A model generated the notes under the pieces. It was given only the letters and a program-made list of their open reading frames with translations, did not search any database and was not told where the DNA came from. A program made the translations under genes and the position numbers. A stretch of 64,000 nucleotides of DNA from Pseudomonadota bacterium (GTDB taxonomy: Bacteria; Pseudomonadota; Alphaproteobacteria; Sphingomonadales; Sphingomonadaceae), in contig JAEZHP010000151.1 of the NCBI GenBank assembly GCA_023416515.1, positions 1 to 64,000 of the forward strand, read 5' to 3'. Every line of letters starts with the position of its first letter. Position 1 is the first letter of the stretch. Positions 37,794 to 46,543 of this stretch are shown in pieces.

Positions 37794-38915
37794 CGCCAGA
37801 TCGCGGCTCTCCCCTACCGGAGCACCGGCACCGCCATCGACGCGCCTGTCAAAGTCCTTCTGGTCACCTCGCGCGAGACTAAGCGCTGGGTGATCCCGAA
37901 GGGCAATCTGTCGGGCGCGGCGGCTCCGCATGCCGCCGCCGCGGAAGAGGCGGAGGAGGAAGCCGGCGTTCGCGGCGCGGTCTGCCCGACGCCGCTCGGA
38001 TCATACCGCTACCGCAAGCGGCGAGCGAACGGCGCGTCGTTAATGTTCGACGTCGACGTCTATCCTCTCGCCGTCACTCAGGAGCTTGAATCCTGGAAGG
38101 AAAGTCACGAGCGCGAGCGGCGCTGGTTTCCGCTCGCCGAAGCGGCCAGCGCGGTGGAGGAGCCGGATTTGGCGGACCTGATCCGCTCGTTCGGTGCGGC
38201 CGAGTTCAACAAGGCGGCGCGGCGCGGGGGAATGCTCGCCGCAGTCGCCGAAAAATCGAAAGTGGGGCCGATGTTCGCCTGGTTTCAAAAGCTTCTGCCG
38301 AAGACGGGAGGGTTCTTCGAGCTGTTCGAGGCGCATGCCGTGAGCATCGTCGGAGCCGCGACCGCGGTGAGCCGGCTGCTCGAGGGCGGTCCTGCGATGA
38401 CCGACCACATCCGCGAAATCCACGAGCGCGAGCATGACGCCGACAATGTCATCCGCGACGTCCTCACGACCGTCCGCCGGACCTTCCTGACCCCGTTCGA
38501 CCGAGGTGCCATCACCAGCCTCATCGGATCGATGGACGACGCGATCGACGAGATGCAGGCGCTCGCCGCGGCCATCGACCTCTACGAGCTGAAGACCTTC
38601 GAGCAGGAGATGAAGGACATCGCAGCCATCATCGTCGACGCGGCGCGGCTCACTGGCGAGGCGATGCCGCTTCTCCGCGACGTCGGGGCCAACGGCGCCC
38701 GCCTTCACGAGCTGACGGGCCGGCTGGTCCGGATGGAAGGCCATGCGGACGAGATTCACGCGGCCGGCCTCAAGAAGGCGTTCCAGGCTTATGGAGCGAC
38801 GGACACGCTGCATTTCATCGTCGCCCGCGAGATCTACAAGCATCTTGAGCGGATCACCGACTCGTTCGAAGACGTCGCGAACGAGATCGACGGCATCGTC
38901 ATCGACCACAGCTGA
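37791..38915 (+). CDS. Nudix hydrolase fused to DUF47 (PhoU-like) protein
   Basis: 374 aa if started at ATT 37791. The N-terminal Nudix domain (1-140) is of the DIPP-like kind (LLVTSRETKRWVIPKGNL, then a 25-residue Nudix box ending AEEAEEEAGV). The usual box Arg is replaced by Glu at 52, but the catalytic glutamates remain. After a linker (about 140-160) comes a complete DUF47 domain beginning MFAWFQKLLPKTGGFF (161) with IREIHEREHDADNVIRDVL. There is no stop between them. The DUF47 part alone could also start at ATG 38271. PiT transporter follows 12 bases later. Confidence 0.82.
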   Translation: MRQIAALPYRSTGTAIDAPVKVLLVTSRETKRWVIPKGNLSGAAAPHAAAAEEAEEEAGVRGAVCPTPLGSYRYRKRRANGASLMFDVDVYPLAVTQELESWKESHERERRWFPLAEAASAVEEPDLADLIRSFGAAEFNKAARRGGMLAAVAEKSKVGPMFAWFQKLLPKTGGFFELFEAHAVSIVGAATAVSRLLEGGPAMTDHIREIHEREHDADNVIRDVLTTVRRTFLTPFDRGAITSLIGSMDDAIDEMQALAAAIDLYELKTFEQEMKDIAAIIVDAARLTGEAMPLLRDVGANGARLHELTGRLVRMEGHADEIHAAGLKKAFQAYGATDTLHFIVAREIYKHLERITDSFEDVANEIDGIVIDHS

Positions 38916-38927
38916 GGCGCTCGGAAC

Positions 38928-39941
38928 ATGCACGAGCTCGCACTGCCGCTGCTGGTCGGCCTGATCCTCCTCGCGCTGGCGTTCGATTTCCTGAACGGCC
39001 TTCACGACGCCGCCAACTCGATCGCGACGGTGGTGGCCACTCGGCTCCTTGGCCCGGTTCAGGCGGTCGCCTTCGCGGCCTTCTTCAACTTCGCCGCCTA
39101 TTTTCTGATGCTCGCCTTCCCGGCGCTTCACAAAGTGGCGGAGACGATCGGCAAGGGCCTCATCGACAAGGATCTGGTGACCCCGGCGGTGGTGTTCGGG
39201 GCGCTTGTCGGAGCGATGTTCTGGAACGTCGTCACCTGGCTGAAGGGCATCCCCTCCTCCTCGAGCCACGCGCTGGTGGGCGGCATCGTCGGCGCCGGCG
39301 TGGCACATGCCGGCTTCACGTCAATCCAGTGGACCGGGCTCAACATGACCCTGATCGCGATCGTGCTGTCGCCGACCCTGGGCATGATCCTCTCGATGCT
39401 CATCATGCTTGTGACGAGCTGGCTCATCGGCCGTGCGACGGTGTCGACGGCAGAGCGAAGCTTCCGCGCCCTCCACCTCGTTTCCTCGGCCGCTTACTCG
39501 CTCGGCCACGGGCTCAACGACGCCCAGAAGACGATGGGCATCATCACCGTGCTGCTCTACTCGACCGGCTACTTGAGCGGGGAGTTCCACGTGCCGCACT
39601 GGGTCGCAATCGGCTGCTACATCGCGATCGGCCTGGGCACGCTGATGGGCGGGTGGCGGATCATCGAGACGATGGGGTCGCGGATCACCAAGCTGTCGCA
39701 GCACCAGGGATTCAGCGCATCGACCGGCGGATCGATCATGCTGTTCGCTGCATCGGCGCTGGGGATCCCCGTATCGACGACTCACACCATCACTGGGAGC
39801 ATCATCGGCGCCGGAGTCGCTCGGCGCGCCTCGGCGGTGCGGTGGGGAGTCGCCGGCAATGTGCTCGCGGCGTGGTTCATCACGATTCCAGCCTCGGCCA
39901 CCGTCGGAGCGCTGTTCTACCTGCTCACCCGCTTATTCTGA
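38928..39941 (+). CDS. Inorganic phosphate transporter, PiT family
   Basis: 337 aa, ten or so hydrophobic segments. PiT signatures occur twice: FDFLNGLHDAANSIATVVATR (about 15-35) and LGHGLNDAQKTMGIITVLL (about 192-210), with GIPVSTTHTITGSIIGAG later. It moves phosphate with metal or Na+/H+. DUF47 proteins are regularly encoded next to PiT transporters and are thought to regulate them, which fits the fusion upstream. The 3' end overlaps the histidine-kinase gene by nine bases. Confidence 0.94.
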   Translation: MHELALPLLVGLILLALAFDFLNGLHDAANSIATVVATRLLGPVQAVAFAAFFNFAAYFLMLAFPALHKVAETIGKGLIDKDLVTPAVVFGALVGAMFWNVVTWLKGIPSSSSHALVGGIVGAGVAHAGFTSIQWTGLNMTLIAIVLSPTLGMILSMLIMLVTSWLIGRATVSTAERSFRALHLVSSAAYSLGHGLNDAQKTMGIITVLLYSTGYLSGEFHVPHWVAIGCYIAIGLGTLMGGWRIIETMGSRITKLSQHQGFSASTGGSIMLFAASALGIPVSTTHTITGSIIGAGVARRASAVRWGVAGNVLAAWFITIPASATVGALFYLLTRLF

Positions 39942-42476
39942 CCGGGCGAGCGCCTCCGAAGAGGCCAATGGCAGAGTGAAGCAGAAGGCGGTGCCGCGCG
40001 GCTCGTTACCTTCGACCCAGATGCGGCCGCCATGGGCCTCAACGATCGCCCGGCAGATCGACAGGCCCAGCCCCATGCCGCTGGGCTTGGAGCTCGCGAA
40101 CGGCACGAACAATTGCCCTTCGTCGTCGATTCCATTTGCGGTGTCGCTGACCCGGACCAGGCTCTCATCGCCCATCCTGCGCACCTCAATGCGCACCGGA
40201 TCGTCACGCCCGGCCTCGTCCATCGCTTCGCGGGCATTGCGGAGCAGGTTGAGCAGGACCTGCTCAACCTGGACCCGATCGGCCATCACCATGTCGGCAT
40301 CCGCATCGATATCGACGATTGGCGCCTGACCGCCGGGGAGGCTTGCCGAAGCGAGCCGGACGGCCTCGTCGATCGCGGTGGAAAGGCTCTCCGGCTTCGG
40401 CGCCGAATCGTCAAGCGTCGCTCGCTCCTGCAGGCGGCTGATGATCTCCACGGCATAGTCCGCGCTTCTCTCCGCGGCAGTGAGCGCCTCGTTCAGCTCC
40501 TCCACGCTCTGCCCGGCCGGCGAGCTGATCGCCCGCCTGATCCCTCGAACATAGTTGCCGATAGCGGTCAGCGGCTGGTTGAGCTCGTGGGCGAGGACTC
40601 CGGCCATCGCGCCCGCGGCACTCAGCCGCGACACCTGGACCAGCTCCGAACGCACGCGATCGAGCTCGAACTCGATCTCCTTTCGCCGGGTGATGTCGAT
40701 GTCGAGGCCGACGATGCGCTGAGGCCTGCCATTCTTGTCGCGGATGACCTCGCCGAGTCCCAGAACCCAGCGATGGCCGCCGTCGGGTGATCGCGTTCGG
40801 AACACTGCGCGGTAGGAATCGCCGGTCTCCCCAGCCTTCTCGAGCCGTCGCCGCGCCGGGGCGACGTCATCCGGATGAAGCTGCGCCTCCCATTCCTCGA
40901 CAGTCAGGGTTTCAGGGTGGTCGGCGCCAAGCCCATGCATCGCATTGCTTCGGGGGCAATGGCGGATTTGGCGAGTCTCGAGGTCGAGGTCCCAGGTCCC
41001 GGCGCCGGCGCTTCGCTGTGCGATGTTGAGCCGCTCGAACGCCTCTTGCGCCCGCGCCTCCTCCTCTTTCCGCTCAGTGATGTCGGAACTGCTGCCCACC
41101 ATTCGAGTCGCCGCGCCGGTCTTGGGATCGCGCGCGACCACCCGCCCGCGGTCGAAATTCCACATCCAGCTGCCGTCGCCGCGCCGGATCCGAAATTCGC
41201 ACGAATATATCTCCGTGCGCCCCTCCAAATGATCGTTCAGAGTGGTCGAGAAAACCGCCCAGTCATCTGGATGGATGAGCTCGCGGAGCATCTCGAAGCG
41301 GTCAGCCATCAGCGTGGGCTGCTGCCCAAGACGATCGATCAGCCGCGGCGACATTTCGATCTCGCCCGTGGCGATGTCCCAGTCCCAGGCGCCGTCGCCG
41401 GTCGCCTCGAGCACCAGCCGAAGGGTCTCCTCGCTCATCTTGAGCGAAGCGCGCGCCTTGCGCTCGGGAGTTACGTCGCGGAAGAACAGCTGCTGCCCGG
41501 ATGGCATGGGCCGGACATTGACGTCGAACCAGCGGCCCAGGTCAGCCTGGAAGAATTCGAAGCGGACGGGCTGGCGATCAACGGCGGCCTTGTGCATCAG
41601 CTCATGCGCCTTGGATTCGACGCTCAGCGGAAACACGTCCCAGATCACTTGGCCGATGAGGTCGCGCCCCGCCAGCAGTTCCCGGGCATTCGCGTTCAAA
41701 TAGGTGAAGCGCCACTGCGCATCGAGCAGGAAGGCGTAATCCGTCGTCCCTTCGATCGCATCGACCGCTTCGGGAAGGGCAAGGACCGGCTCGGCGCGCT
41801 CTGCGACACCGCGCGAGCGCGGCAGCGGCGCGAGCGGCGCCGAAGGGGCAGCCGGCGCTAAGTCGCCATCAAGCGGCGCGAGCTCGGCATCCATCGCCAG
41901 CCGGATCGCCTCAGGCAGGCTGGCAATTCCGAGATCCGCCATCATGTTCGCCCGGTGCATCTCGACCGTGCGGGGGCTGAGGTCGAGCTTGCGGGCGATT
42001 GCCTTGTTGGAGAGGCCGGCCAGCAGCCCCTGCAGGATCTGCAGTTCGCGTGGCGACAGCCGTTCGAGCCGGGCGACTGCAGCGGCTTTCGCGTCACTTC
42101 GACCGCGGCGTCTATTCGCCGAGTCGAGAGCTCGCTCGATGGCGCCGATCAGCTCGCCTTCCTGATACGGTTTCTGGAGAAAGTCGACGGCTCCGAGCTT
42201 CATCGCCCGAACGGCCTGGCGCAGCTCGCCACGACCGCTGATCATGATGACCGGAAGTGTGACCCCGCGGCGGGGCAGCTCTTCGAGCAGGTCGAGGCCG
42301 CTCCTGCCTGTCATGTGCAGGTCGAGCAGGATGCAACCGTCGCCAAGCCGCGCCTGGGCCAAAAATTCCTCGCCGTCGGCATAGACCTGCGTCGCGTAAC
42401 CTTGGCCCGCAAGAAGGAAGCTGGTCGCCGCACGAACCTGGGGGTCGTCGTCGACAATATGTATGACAATGGACAA
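39933..42476 (-). CDS. FixJ-type response regulator fused to PAS histidine kinase
   Basis: 847 aa. A receiver domain (D52 acceptor, K102) is followed by a LuxR-type helix-turn-helix (SPRELQILQGLLAGLSNKAIA, 141-195) and a Pro/Ala linker. Three PAS domains (about 235-340, 350-470, 480-597) follow, then a HisKA with H630 (AGVLAHELNQPLTA) and an HATPase (LLNLLRNAREAMD, DTANGID, GMGLGLSI). All conserved residues are present. The whole FixJ-like transcription factor precedes a FixL-like kinase on one chain, whereas these are normally two proteins. The sensed signal is unknown: no haem-binding PAS motif stands out. Confidence 0.88.
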   Translation of the reverse strand: MSIVIHIVDDDPQVRAATSFLLAGQGYATQVYADGEEFLAQARLGDGCILLDLHMTGRSGLDLLEELPRRGVTLPVIMISGRGELRQAVRAMKLGAVDFLQKPYQEGELIGAIERALDSANRRRGRSDAKAAAVARLERLSPRELQILQGLLAGLSNKAIARKLDLSPRTVEMHRANMMADLGIASLPEAIRLAMDAELAPLDGDLAPAAPSAPLAPLPRSRGVAERAEPVLALPEAVDAIEGTTDYAFLLDAQWRFTYLNANARELLAGRDLIGQVIWDVFPLSVESKAHELMHKAAVDRQPVRFEFFQADLGRWFDVNVRPMPSGQQLFFRDVTPERKARASLKMSEETLRLVLEATGDGAWDWDIATGEIEMSPRLIDRLGQQPTLMADRFEMLRELIHPDDWAVFSTTLNDHLEGRTEIYSCEFRIRRGDGSWMWNFDRGRVVARDPKTGAATRMVGSSSDITERKEEEARAQEAFERLNIAQRSAGAGTWDLDLETRQIRHCPRSNAMHGLGADHPETLTVEEWEAQLHPDDVAPARRRLEKAGETGDSYRAVFRTRSPDGGHRWVLGLGEVIRDKNGRPQRIVGLDIDITRRKEIEFELDRVRSELVQVSRLSAAGAMAGVLAHELNQPLTAIGNYVRGIRRAISSPAGQSVEELNEALTAAERSADYAVEIISRLQERATLDDSAPKPESLSTAIDEAVRLASASLPGGQAPIVDIDADADMVMADRVQVEQVLLNLLRNAREAMDEAGRDDPVRIEVRRMGDESLVRVSDTANGIDDEGQLFVPFASSKPSGMGLGLSICRAIVEAHGGRIWVEGNEPRGTAFCFTLPLASSEALARSE

Positions 42477-42483
42477 GATTAGG

Positions 42484-42528
42484 CTCGGACTCCGACCCGC
42501 AACTTTGGATGAGATAGTTGAGTCCGAG
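42484..42528. repeat. Short inverted repeat between kinase and blaI genes
   Basis: CTCGGACTC (42484-42492) and GAGTCCGAG (42520-42528) are perfect 9-base complements separated by 27 bases, just upstream of the kinase start. It might be an operator for the FixJ-like part or a weak hairpin. The rest of 42529-42676 holds nothing I can recognise. Confidence 0.35.
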
Positions 42529-42676
42529 AGCTGTTTCTAGGAACCTTTGCGCTGTGATCCGGCCAAGCTAACCAGGGTTAGCGAGTCTCCTCGGCCCCGC
42601 GTTTCGTTTCGTGTTCGCAAACAATTCGGTTCGACCAACCTGCTCGTCGAAGCGACGAAACGCCTTGCCAGCCTGT

Positions 42677-42702
42677 TACAGATGTAGCATGCTACAGATG
42701 TA
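42677..42702. promoter_or_regulatory. Twin BlaI-type operators
   Basis: TACAGATGTA (42677-42686) is repeated exactly at 42693-42702. Each is the TACA-N2-TGTA dyad bound by BlaI/MecI/CopY repressors. The pair is separated by GCATGC and lies 14 bases before the TTG start of the blaI-like gene, so autoregulation is very likely. The direct-repeat pitch is 16 bases. Confidence 0.85.
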
Positions 42703-42716
42703 GCAGGGAGAGTGCT

Positions 42717-43088
42717 TTGATCGAGTCGCTTCCGCGCCGCGAGCGCGAGATTTTCGAAATCCTTTGCCGGGGCGAGGCCACTGCCGCCCAAGTGCGCGAG
42801 CAGATGAAGGAGCCGCCGAGCTACTCGGCGGTCCGAACCATGCTCGCGCGGCTGGAAGCGAAAGGGCTGGCCAACCACAAAACCGTCGACCAGGCTTATG
42901 TCTACAAGAGCGTCCCGCGCCCGGCGACGGTGCGCGATTCCGCCCTGAAGCAGGTCGTGCGGACCTTCTTCAACGGTTCGGCGGCGAGCGCCGCCACGGC
43001 CCTCCTGGGCCTCACCAAATCATTGTCGGAGGATGAACTCGAAGCGCTTCAGAAAGCGATCGACGAGGCAAAGGAGCGGCAGTCATGA
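42717..43088 (+). CDS. BlaI/MecI/CopY family repressor
   Basis: 123 aa from TTG 42717, with AGGGAG seven bases upstream. Winged helix: LPRREREIFEILCRGEATAAQVREQM, SYSAVRTMLARLEAKGL, then YVYKSVPRPATVRDSALKQVV with a C-terminal dimerisation part (LSEDELEALQKAID). It is coupled (ATGA overlap at 43085) to an M56 peptidase, the typical partner that cleaves the repressor on a signal. No beta-lactamase gene is nearby, so the controlled function may not be antibiotic resistance. Confidence 0.94.
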   Translation: MIESLPRREREIFEILCRGEATAAQVREQMKEPPSYSAVRTMLARLEAKGLANHKTVDQAYVYKSVPRPATVRDSALKQVVRTFFNGSAASAATALLGLTKSLSEDELEALQKAIDEAKERQS

Positions 43089-44758
43089 CGAGCTGGTTCT
43101 TCATCGAGATGGCCGCCAAGTCGGCCCTGATCTGCGGCCTCGCCCTCATCCTGGCGATGGCGCTCAAGGACCGCGCAGCGTCCGACCGGGCACGGGTGCT
43201 GCAGACCGGCATCGCCCTGCTGATCGCACTGCCGATCATCGACGTCCTGTTCCCGGTTCTTCGGATCGAGGCCTTTTCCGCCCCCGAGCCGCTGACCCAG
43301 CAGCAGGTCGAGGCGCTCGTGCTGCTCGCGGCAGCCACCCCGGCGGGCGAGTCGAGCATTTGGGACGACCCCGCGCCCCTCATCCTGCTGCTGTGGGCGG
43401 CGGGAGCGATCGGAGTCGGCGCCCGACTGGCTGTCGGGCTGATCACTCTGCGCCGCTGGACGCGCAATGCCGTCCCGGTGACCGTTCCGGTGTGGGTGGA
43501 CGCGCTCGAGCGCGCCCGCGAGGCATGCGGAGCGCCGGCCAACCTTCGGCTCCTCGTCGCAGACAAGGTGCCCGGCCCGCTCGGCTGGGGCGTGATTCGA
43601 CCGGTCATCCTGATCGATGCCGACACCTATGCCGAGCGCGAGGAAGCGGACGCGATCCTCGCCCATGAGGTCGCTCACGTCGCCCGCCGCGATTGGCCGG
43701 CGCTGATCCTAGCGCGTCTCGCGACGGCGCTGTTCTGGTTCAACCCGCTGAGCTGGGCGCTGGCCCGCGAAGCGGTGCAGCAGGCTGAGGAGGCCGCCGA
43801 CGCCCACGCCGCGCGTGTCGTCGAGCCGACCCGCTATGCCGAGACCCTGCTGAGCTGGGCGCAGCTCGACCGCGGCGACGGAGTACCGGCGACGTCGATC
43901 GCTCCCGGCCGCCACGGCTTGTCGCGGCGGGTGCGCGCAGTGCTCGAGGAAAGGCTTCGCGAGCGCCCGGCGGGCACTCGTATCGCCCGTCTCGCGATGC
44001 TGCTTTGTGTGGGCGTCGCGGCTCCGATCGCGGCATTGGAGCTGGTCGAGGCGGCGCGTCCTCCGGTCGAGCAATCGCGCCCCGGATCCTTTGCCGCCGT
44101 CGCTCACGACCGCTCGGCCGGATCGGCCGCCGCTCACCAGCCTCCCGAGGCTCCTGCCCAGGCAGGCGCCCCTGCGCCCCCGCGGCACCCCAACGCGCCC
44201 GAGGCGCCTGAAACTCCCGACATGGACGCAGCCATCGCTCCCGCCATGCGGACGCTCAACGAAGTCCTGCCGCGCGTGCCGGTCATCGTTGGCCAGGCGA
44301 TGTCGGCCGTCGACTCCGAAACCATCGCGGCTGCAGTCGCTCAGGCCCAAGCGCAAGGCGTGCGCATTTCCCAGGAAGAGCTGGAAGAGCGGCTCGCCGA
44401 GGCACGCGCCCGCATGCCGGACCCGGAGCAGCTGCGCCGCCGAATCGAGGCGGACATCGCTCGGCAGCGTGAAGTGCGGGTGCAGGTCCGCCACGCCCTT
44501 GCCGACAGCCGCCACCAGATGGCTCGCGGCGCTGAAGGAATGGAACGCGGCGCGAACCAGATGGAGGTTCAGGCTCGCCGCTTCCGCAACCGCGGCGAGC
44601 GCGAGCGGATCATCGCCCGTGAACGGGAGCGCGGCCACACGGTCACCCACGAGGAGTTGATCGAAGCCGCCCAGGGTATGGAAGAAGGCGCGCGCGGGAT
44701 GCGCGAGGCCGCCCGCGAGATGCGCCGCGGCGTGGAAGGCATGGGCCGGAACGACTGA
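43085..44758 (+). CDS. M56 (BlaR1-like) membrane metallopeptidase
   Basis: 557 aa. Transmembrane helices occur near 10-28, 41-58 and 98-118. The zinc site HEVAH (194-198) has E236 in QAEEAADAHA as the likely third ligand. A helix follows the catalytic part near 318-335. Unlike BlaR1 there is no penicillin-binding sensor: the C-terminal half is an Ala/Pro-rich linker, then highly charged coiled-coil-like repeats (QMARGAEGMERGANQM, EARGMREAAREMRRGVEGM). It probably senses another envelope signal and cleaves the BlaI-like partner. A terminator follows. Confidence 0.9.
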   Translation: MTSWFFIEMAAKSALICGLALILAMALKDRAASDRARVLQTGIALLIALPIIDVLFPVLRIEAFSAPEPLTQQQVEALVLLAAATPAGESSIWDDPAPLILLLWAAGAIGVGARLAVGLITLRRWTRNAVPVTVPVWVDALERAREACGAPANLRLLVADKVPGPLGWGVIRPVILIDADTYAEREEADAILAHEVAHVARRDWPALILARLATALFWFNPLSWALAREAVQQAEEAADAHAARVVEPTRYAETLLSWAQLDRGDGVPATSIAPGRHGLSRRVRAVLEERLRERPAGTRIARLAMLLCVGVAAPIAALELVEAARPPVEQSRPGSFAAVAHDRSAGSAAAHQPPEAPAQAGAPAPPRHPNAPEAPETPDMDAAIAPAMRTLNEVLPRVPVIVGQAMSAVDSETIAAAVAQAQAQGVRISQEELEERLAEARARMPDPEQLRRRIEADIARQREVRVQVRHALADSRHQMARGAEGMERGANQMEVQARRFRNRGERERIIARERERGHTVTHEELIEAAQGMEEGARGMREAAREMRRGVEGMGRND

Positions 44759-44765
44759 CCCTGTC

Positions 44766-44803
44766 GCAGGCGGAGCGCCTCGCACGCTCCGCCTGCCTTC
44801 TTT
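44766..44803 (+). terminator. Rho-independent terminator after the M56 gene
   Basis: GCAGGCGGAGCG (44766-44777) and CGCTCCGCCTGC (44785-44796) form a perfect 12-bp stem with a seven-base loop, followed by CTTCTTT. It lies eight bases after the M56 stop and closes the blaI-M56 unit. The remaining stretch to 44938 has no gene or motif that I recognise. Confidence 0.85.
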
Positions 44804-44938
44804 CCCCTTCAACCGCCGTTGCGCCGCCCGCCCCAGCGGCTATGCTTGGGGAATGGGGCAAAGCGGCATTACAAGGGGGCGATGGAAGCCGCCGGCGGAT
44901 CGGTGCGCCTCTGCCGGCGCTGAGGCGAACCGCCGCCC

Positions 44939-46501
44939 ATGACGCTCGCGATGGGGCCGGCCGAGGCCGCCCGACATCCCTTTCAATGGTGGGAACGGCG
45001 CTGGGCAGTGATCGCCCTGGTCCTGGCCTCCGCGATCCCGCTGCTGTGGCCCGACGTGATCCCGCTCGTCGACCTGCCCGGGCATATGGGCCGCTATCGG
45101 GTCCAACTCGACCTCGACAGCTCGCCCGCGCTCCAGCAATTCTACACGTTCAAATGGGCGATCATCGCCAATCTCGGCGTGGATCTTATCGTCGAGCTGC
45201 TTGGGCCGCTGCTGGGCCTCGAGCTGACCGTCAAGCTGGTGGTAATGGCGATCCCGCCGCTCACGGTCGCAGGCCTGCTGTGGGTCGCCCGCGAGGTCCA
45301 CGGCCGGATTCCGCCGACTGCGCTGTTCGCGCTACCCTTCGCCTATAATTTTCCTTTCTTCTTCGGGTTCGTCAATTTCGCACTGTCGATGGCGCTTGCC
45401 TTGCTGGCATTCGCACTTTGGCTGCGGCTCGGCAGGCTGGAGCGCTACGGTCTCCGAATCGCCGTCTTTGTCCCGATCTCCTGCATCCTTTGGGTCGTTC
45501 ACGCCTTCGGCTGGGGCACTCTCGGCGTGCTCGCCTTCTCGGCGGAGTGGGTGCGCCAGTTCGACCGCAACAAGCGGCTCGTCCATTCCGGCTGGATCGC
45601 TGGGCTCCACTGCCTCGCGCTGGCACCGCCGGTGCTGCTCATGCTGCTGTGGCGAAGCAATGGCGGCGGCCAGACCTTCGACTGGTTCAACTGGGTTGCG
45701 AAGCTCAACTGGCTGAAAATGACGCTTCGCGACCGCTGGGAGCTGTTCGACCAGTTGGCGCTTCTGCTGATCATGGGCCTGCTGGTGCTTGTCATCGCGA
45801 GCAAGCGCCTCACCTTTTCGCGCAATCTCGGCGCGTCCGCGCTGTTCCTGCTGATCGTCTACATTCTCCTGCCCCGAGTCGTATTCGGCTCGGCCTATGC
45901 CGACATGCGGCTTGCTCCCTACATTTTCGCGGTCGCCCTGATCGCGATCCGCGTGCCGGAGGGCCATCTCGGCTTCAGCCGAATGCTGGCGCTTGCCGGC
46001 CTTGCATTCTTCACGGTTCGGCTGGTCGGAACGACGTGGAGCATGGTCCTGTACGACCGCAGCTACGACCGCGCGCTCGCGGCACTCGACCATGTTCCGC
46101 AGGGCGCGCGCATGGTGAGCTTCGTCGGCCGCCCCTGCATCGAGCCGTGGGGAATGACCCGGCTTCACCATCTGCCGGCAATGGCCATCGTCCGACGTCA
46201 CGCTTTCGCCAACGACCAGTGGACGATGGCTGGCGCCCAACTCCTGAACGCGAATTACGCCGCTGGAGGCCGTTTCGTTCGCGACCCCACCCAGATCGTC
46301 ACCCTGCGCCGCTGTCGTGGGGAGATGTGGCTGACGGTCGACCAGTCGCTCGCCTACTTCCCTCGCCAGGGTTTCGATTATGTCTGGCTGATCGATCCGC
46401 CGCCCTACCATGCGGACTTCGCGGCCGACCTCACTCCCATCTGGCGGGACGGAACCAGCGTCCTCTATAGGGTGAACCGGGGGACGCAGACGCGTCCTTA
46501 A
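44939..46501 (+). CDS. Polytopic membrane protein, possible GT-C glycosyltransferase
   Basis: 520 aa with about ten hydrophobic segments, including VIALVLASAIPLLWP and the long ALFALPFAYNFPFFFGFVNF. A conserved-looking PLVDLPGHMGRYRVQ (about 44-58) lies in the first outside loop, where GT-C enzymes have an acidic motif. A soluble C-terminal tail (about 395-520) contains FVGRPCIEPWGMTR and VDQSLAYFPRQGFDYV. Its similarity to a known enzyme is not certain. It is 42 bases before a GT2 glycosyltransferase, so membrane glycan transfer is a fair inference. Confidence 0.65.
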   Translation: MTLAMGPAEAARHPFQWWERRWAVIALVLASAIPLLWPDVIPLVDLPGHMGRYRVQLDLDSSPALQQFYTFKWAIIANLGVDLIVELLGPLLGLELTVKLVVMAIPPLTVAGLLWVAREVHGRIPPTALFALPFAYNFPFFFGFVNFALSMALALLAFALWLRLGRLERYGLRIAVFVPISCILWVVHAFGWGTLGVLAFSAEWVRQFDRNKRLVHSGWIAGLHCLALAPPVLLMLLWRSNGGGQTFDWFNWVAKLNWLKMTLRDRWELFDQLALLLIMGLLVLVIASKRLTFSRNLGASALFLLIVYILLPRVVFGSAYADMRLAPYIFAVALIAIRVPEGHLGFSRMLALAGLAFFTVRLVGTTWSMVLYDRSYDRALAALDHVPQGARMVSFVGRPCIEPWGMTRLHHLPAMAIVRRHAFANDQWTMAGAQLLNANYAAGGRFVRDPTQIVTLRRCRGEMWLTVDQSLAYFPRQGFDYVWLIDPPPYHADFAADLTPIWRDGTSVLYRVNRGTQTRP

Positions 46502-46543
46502 TGCCGCGTGCGGCACGATTGCCCAGGATCAGTGGAGATTCGC

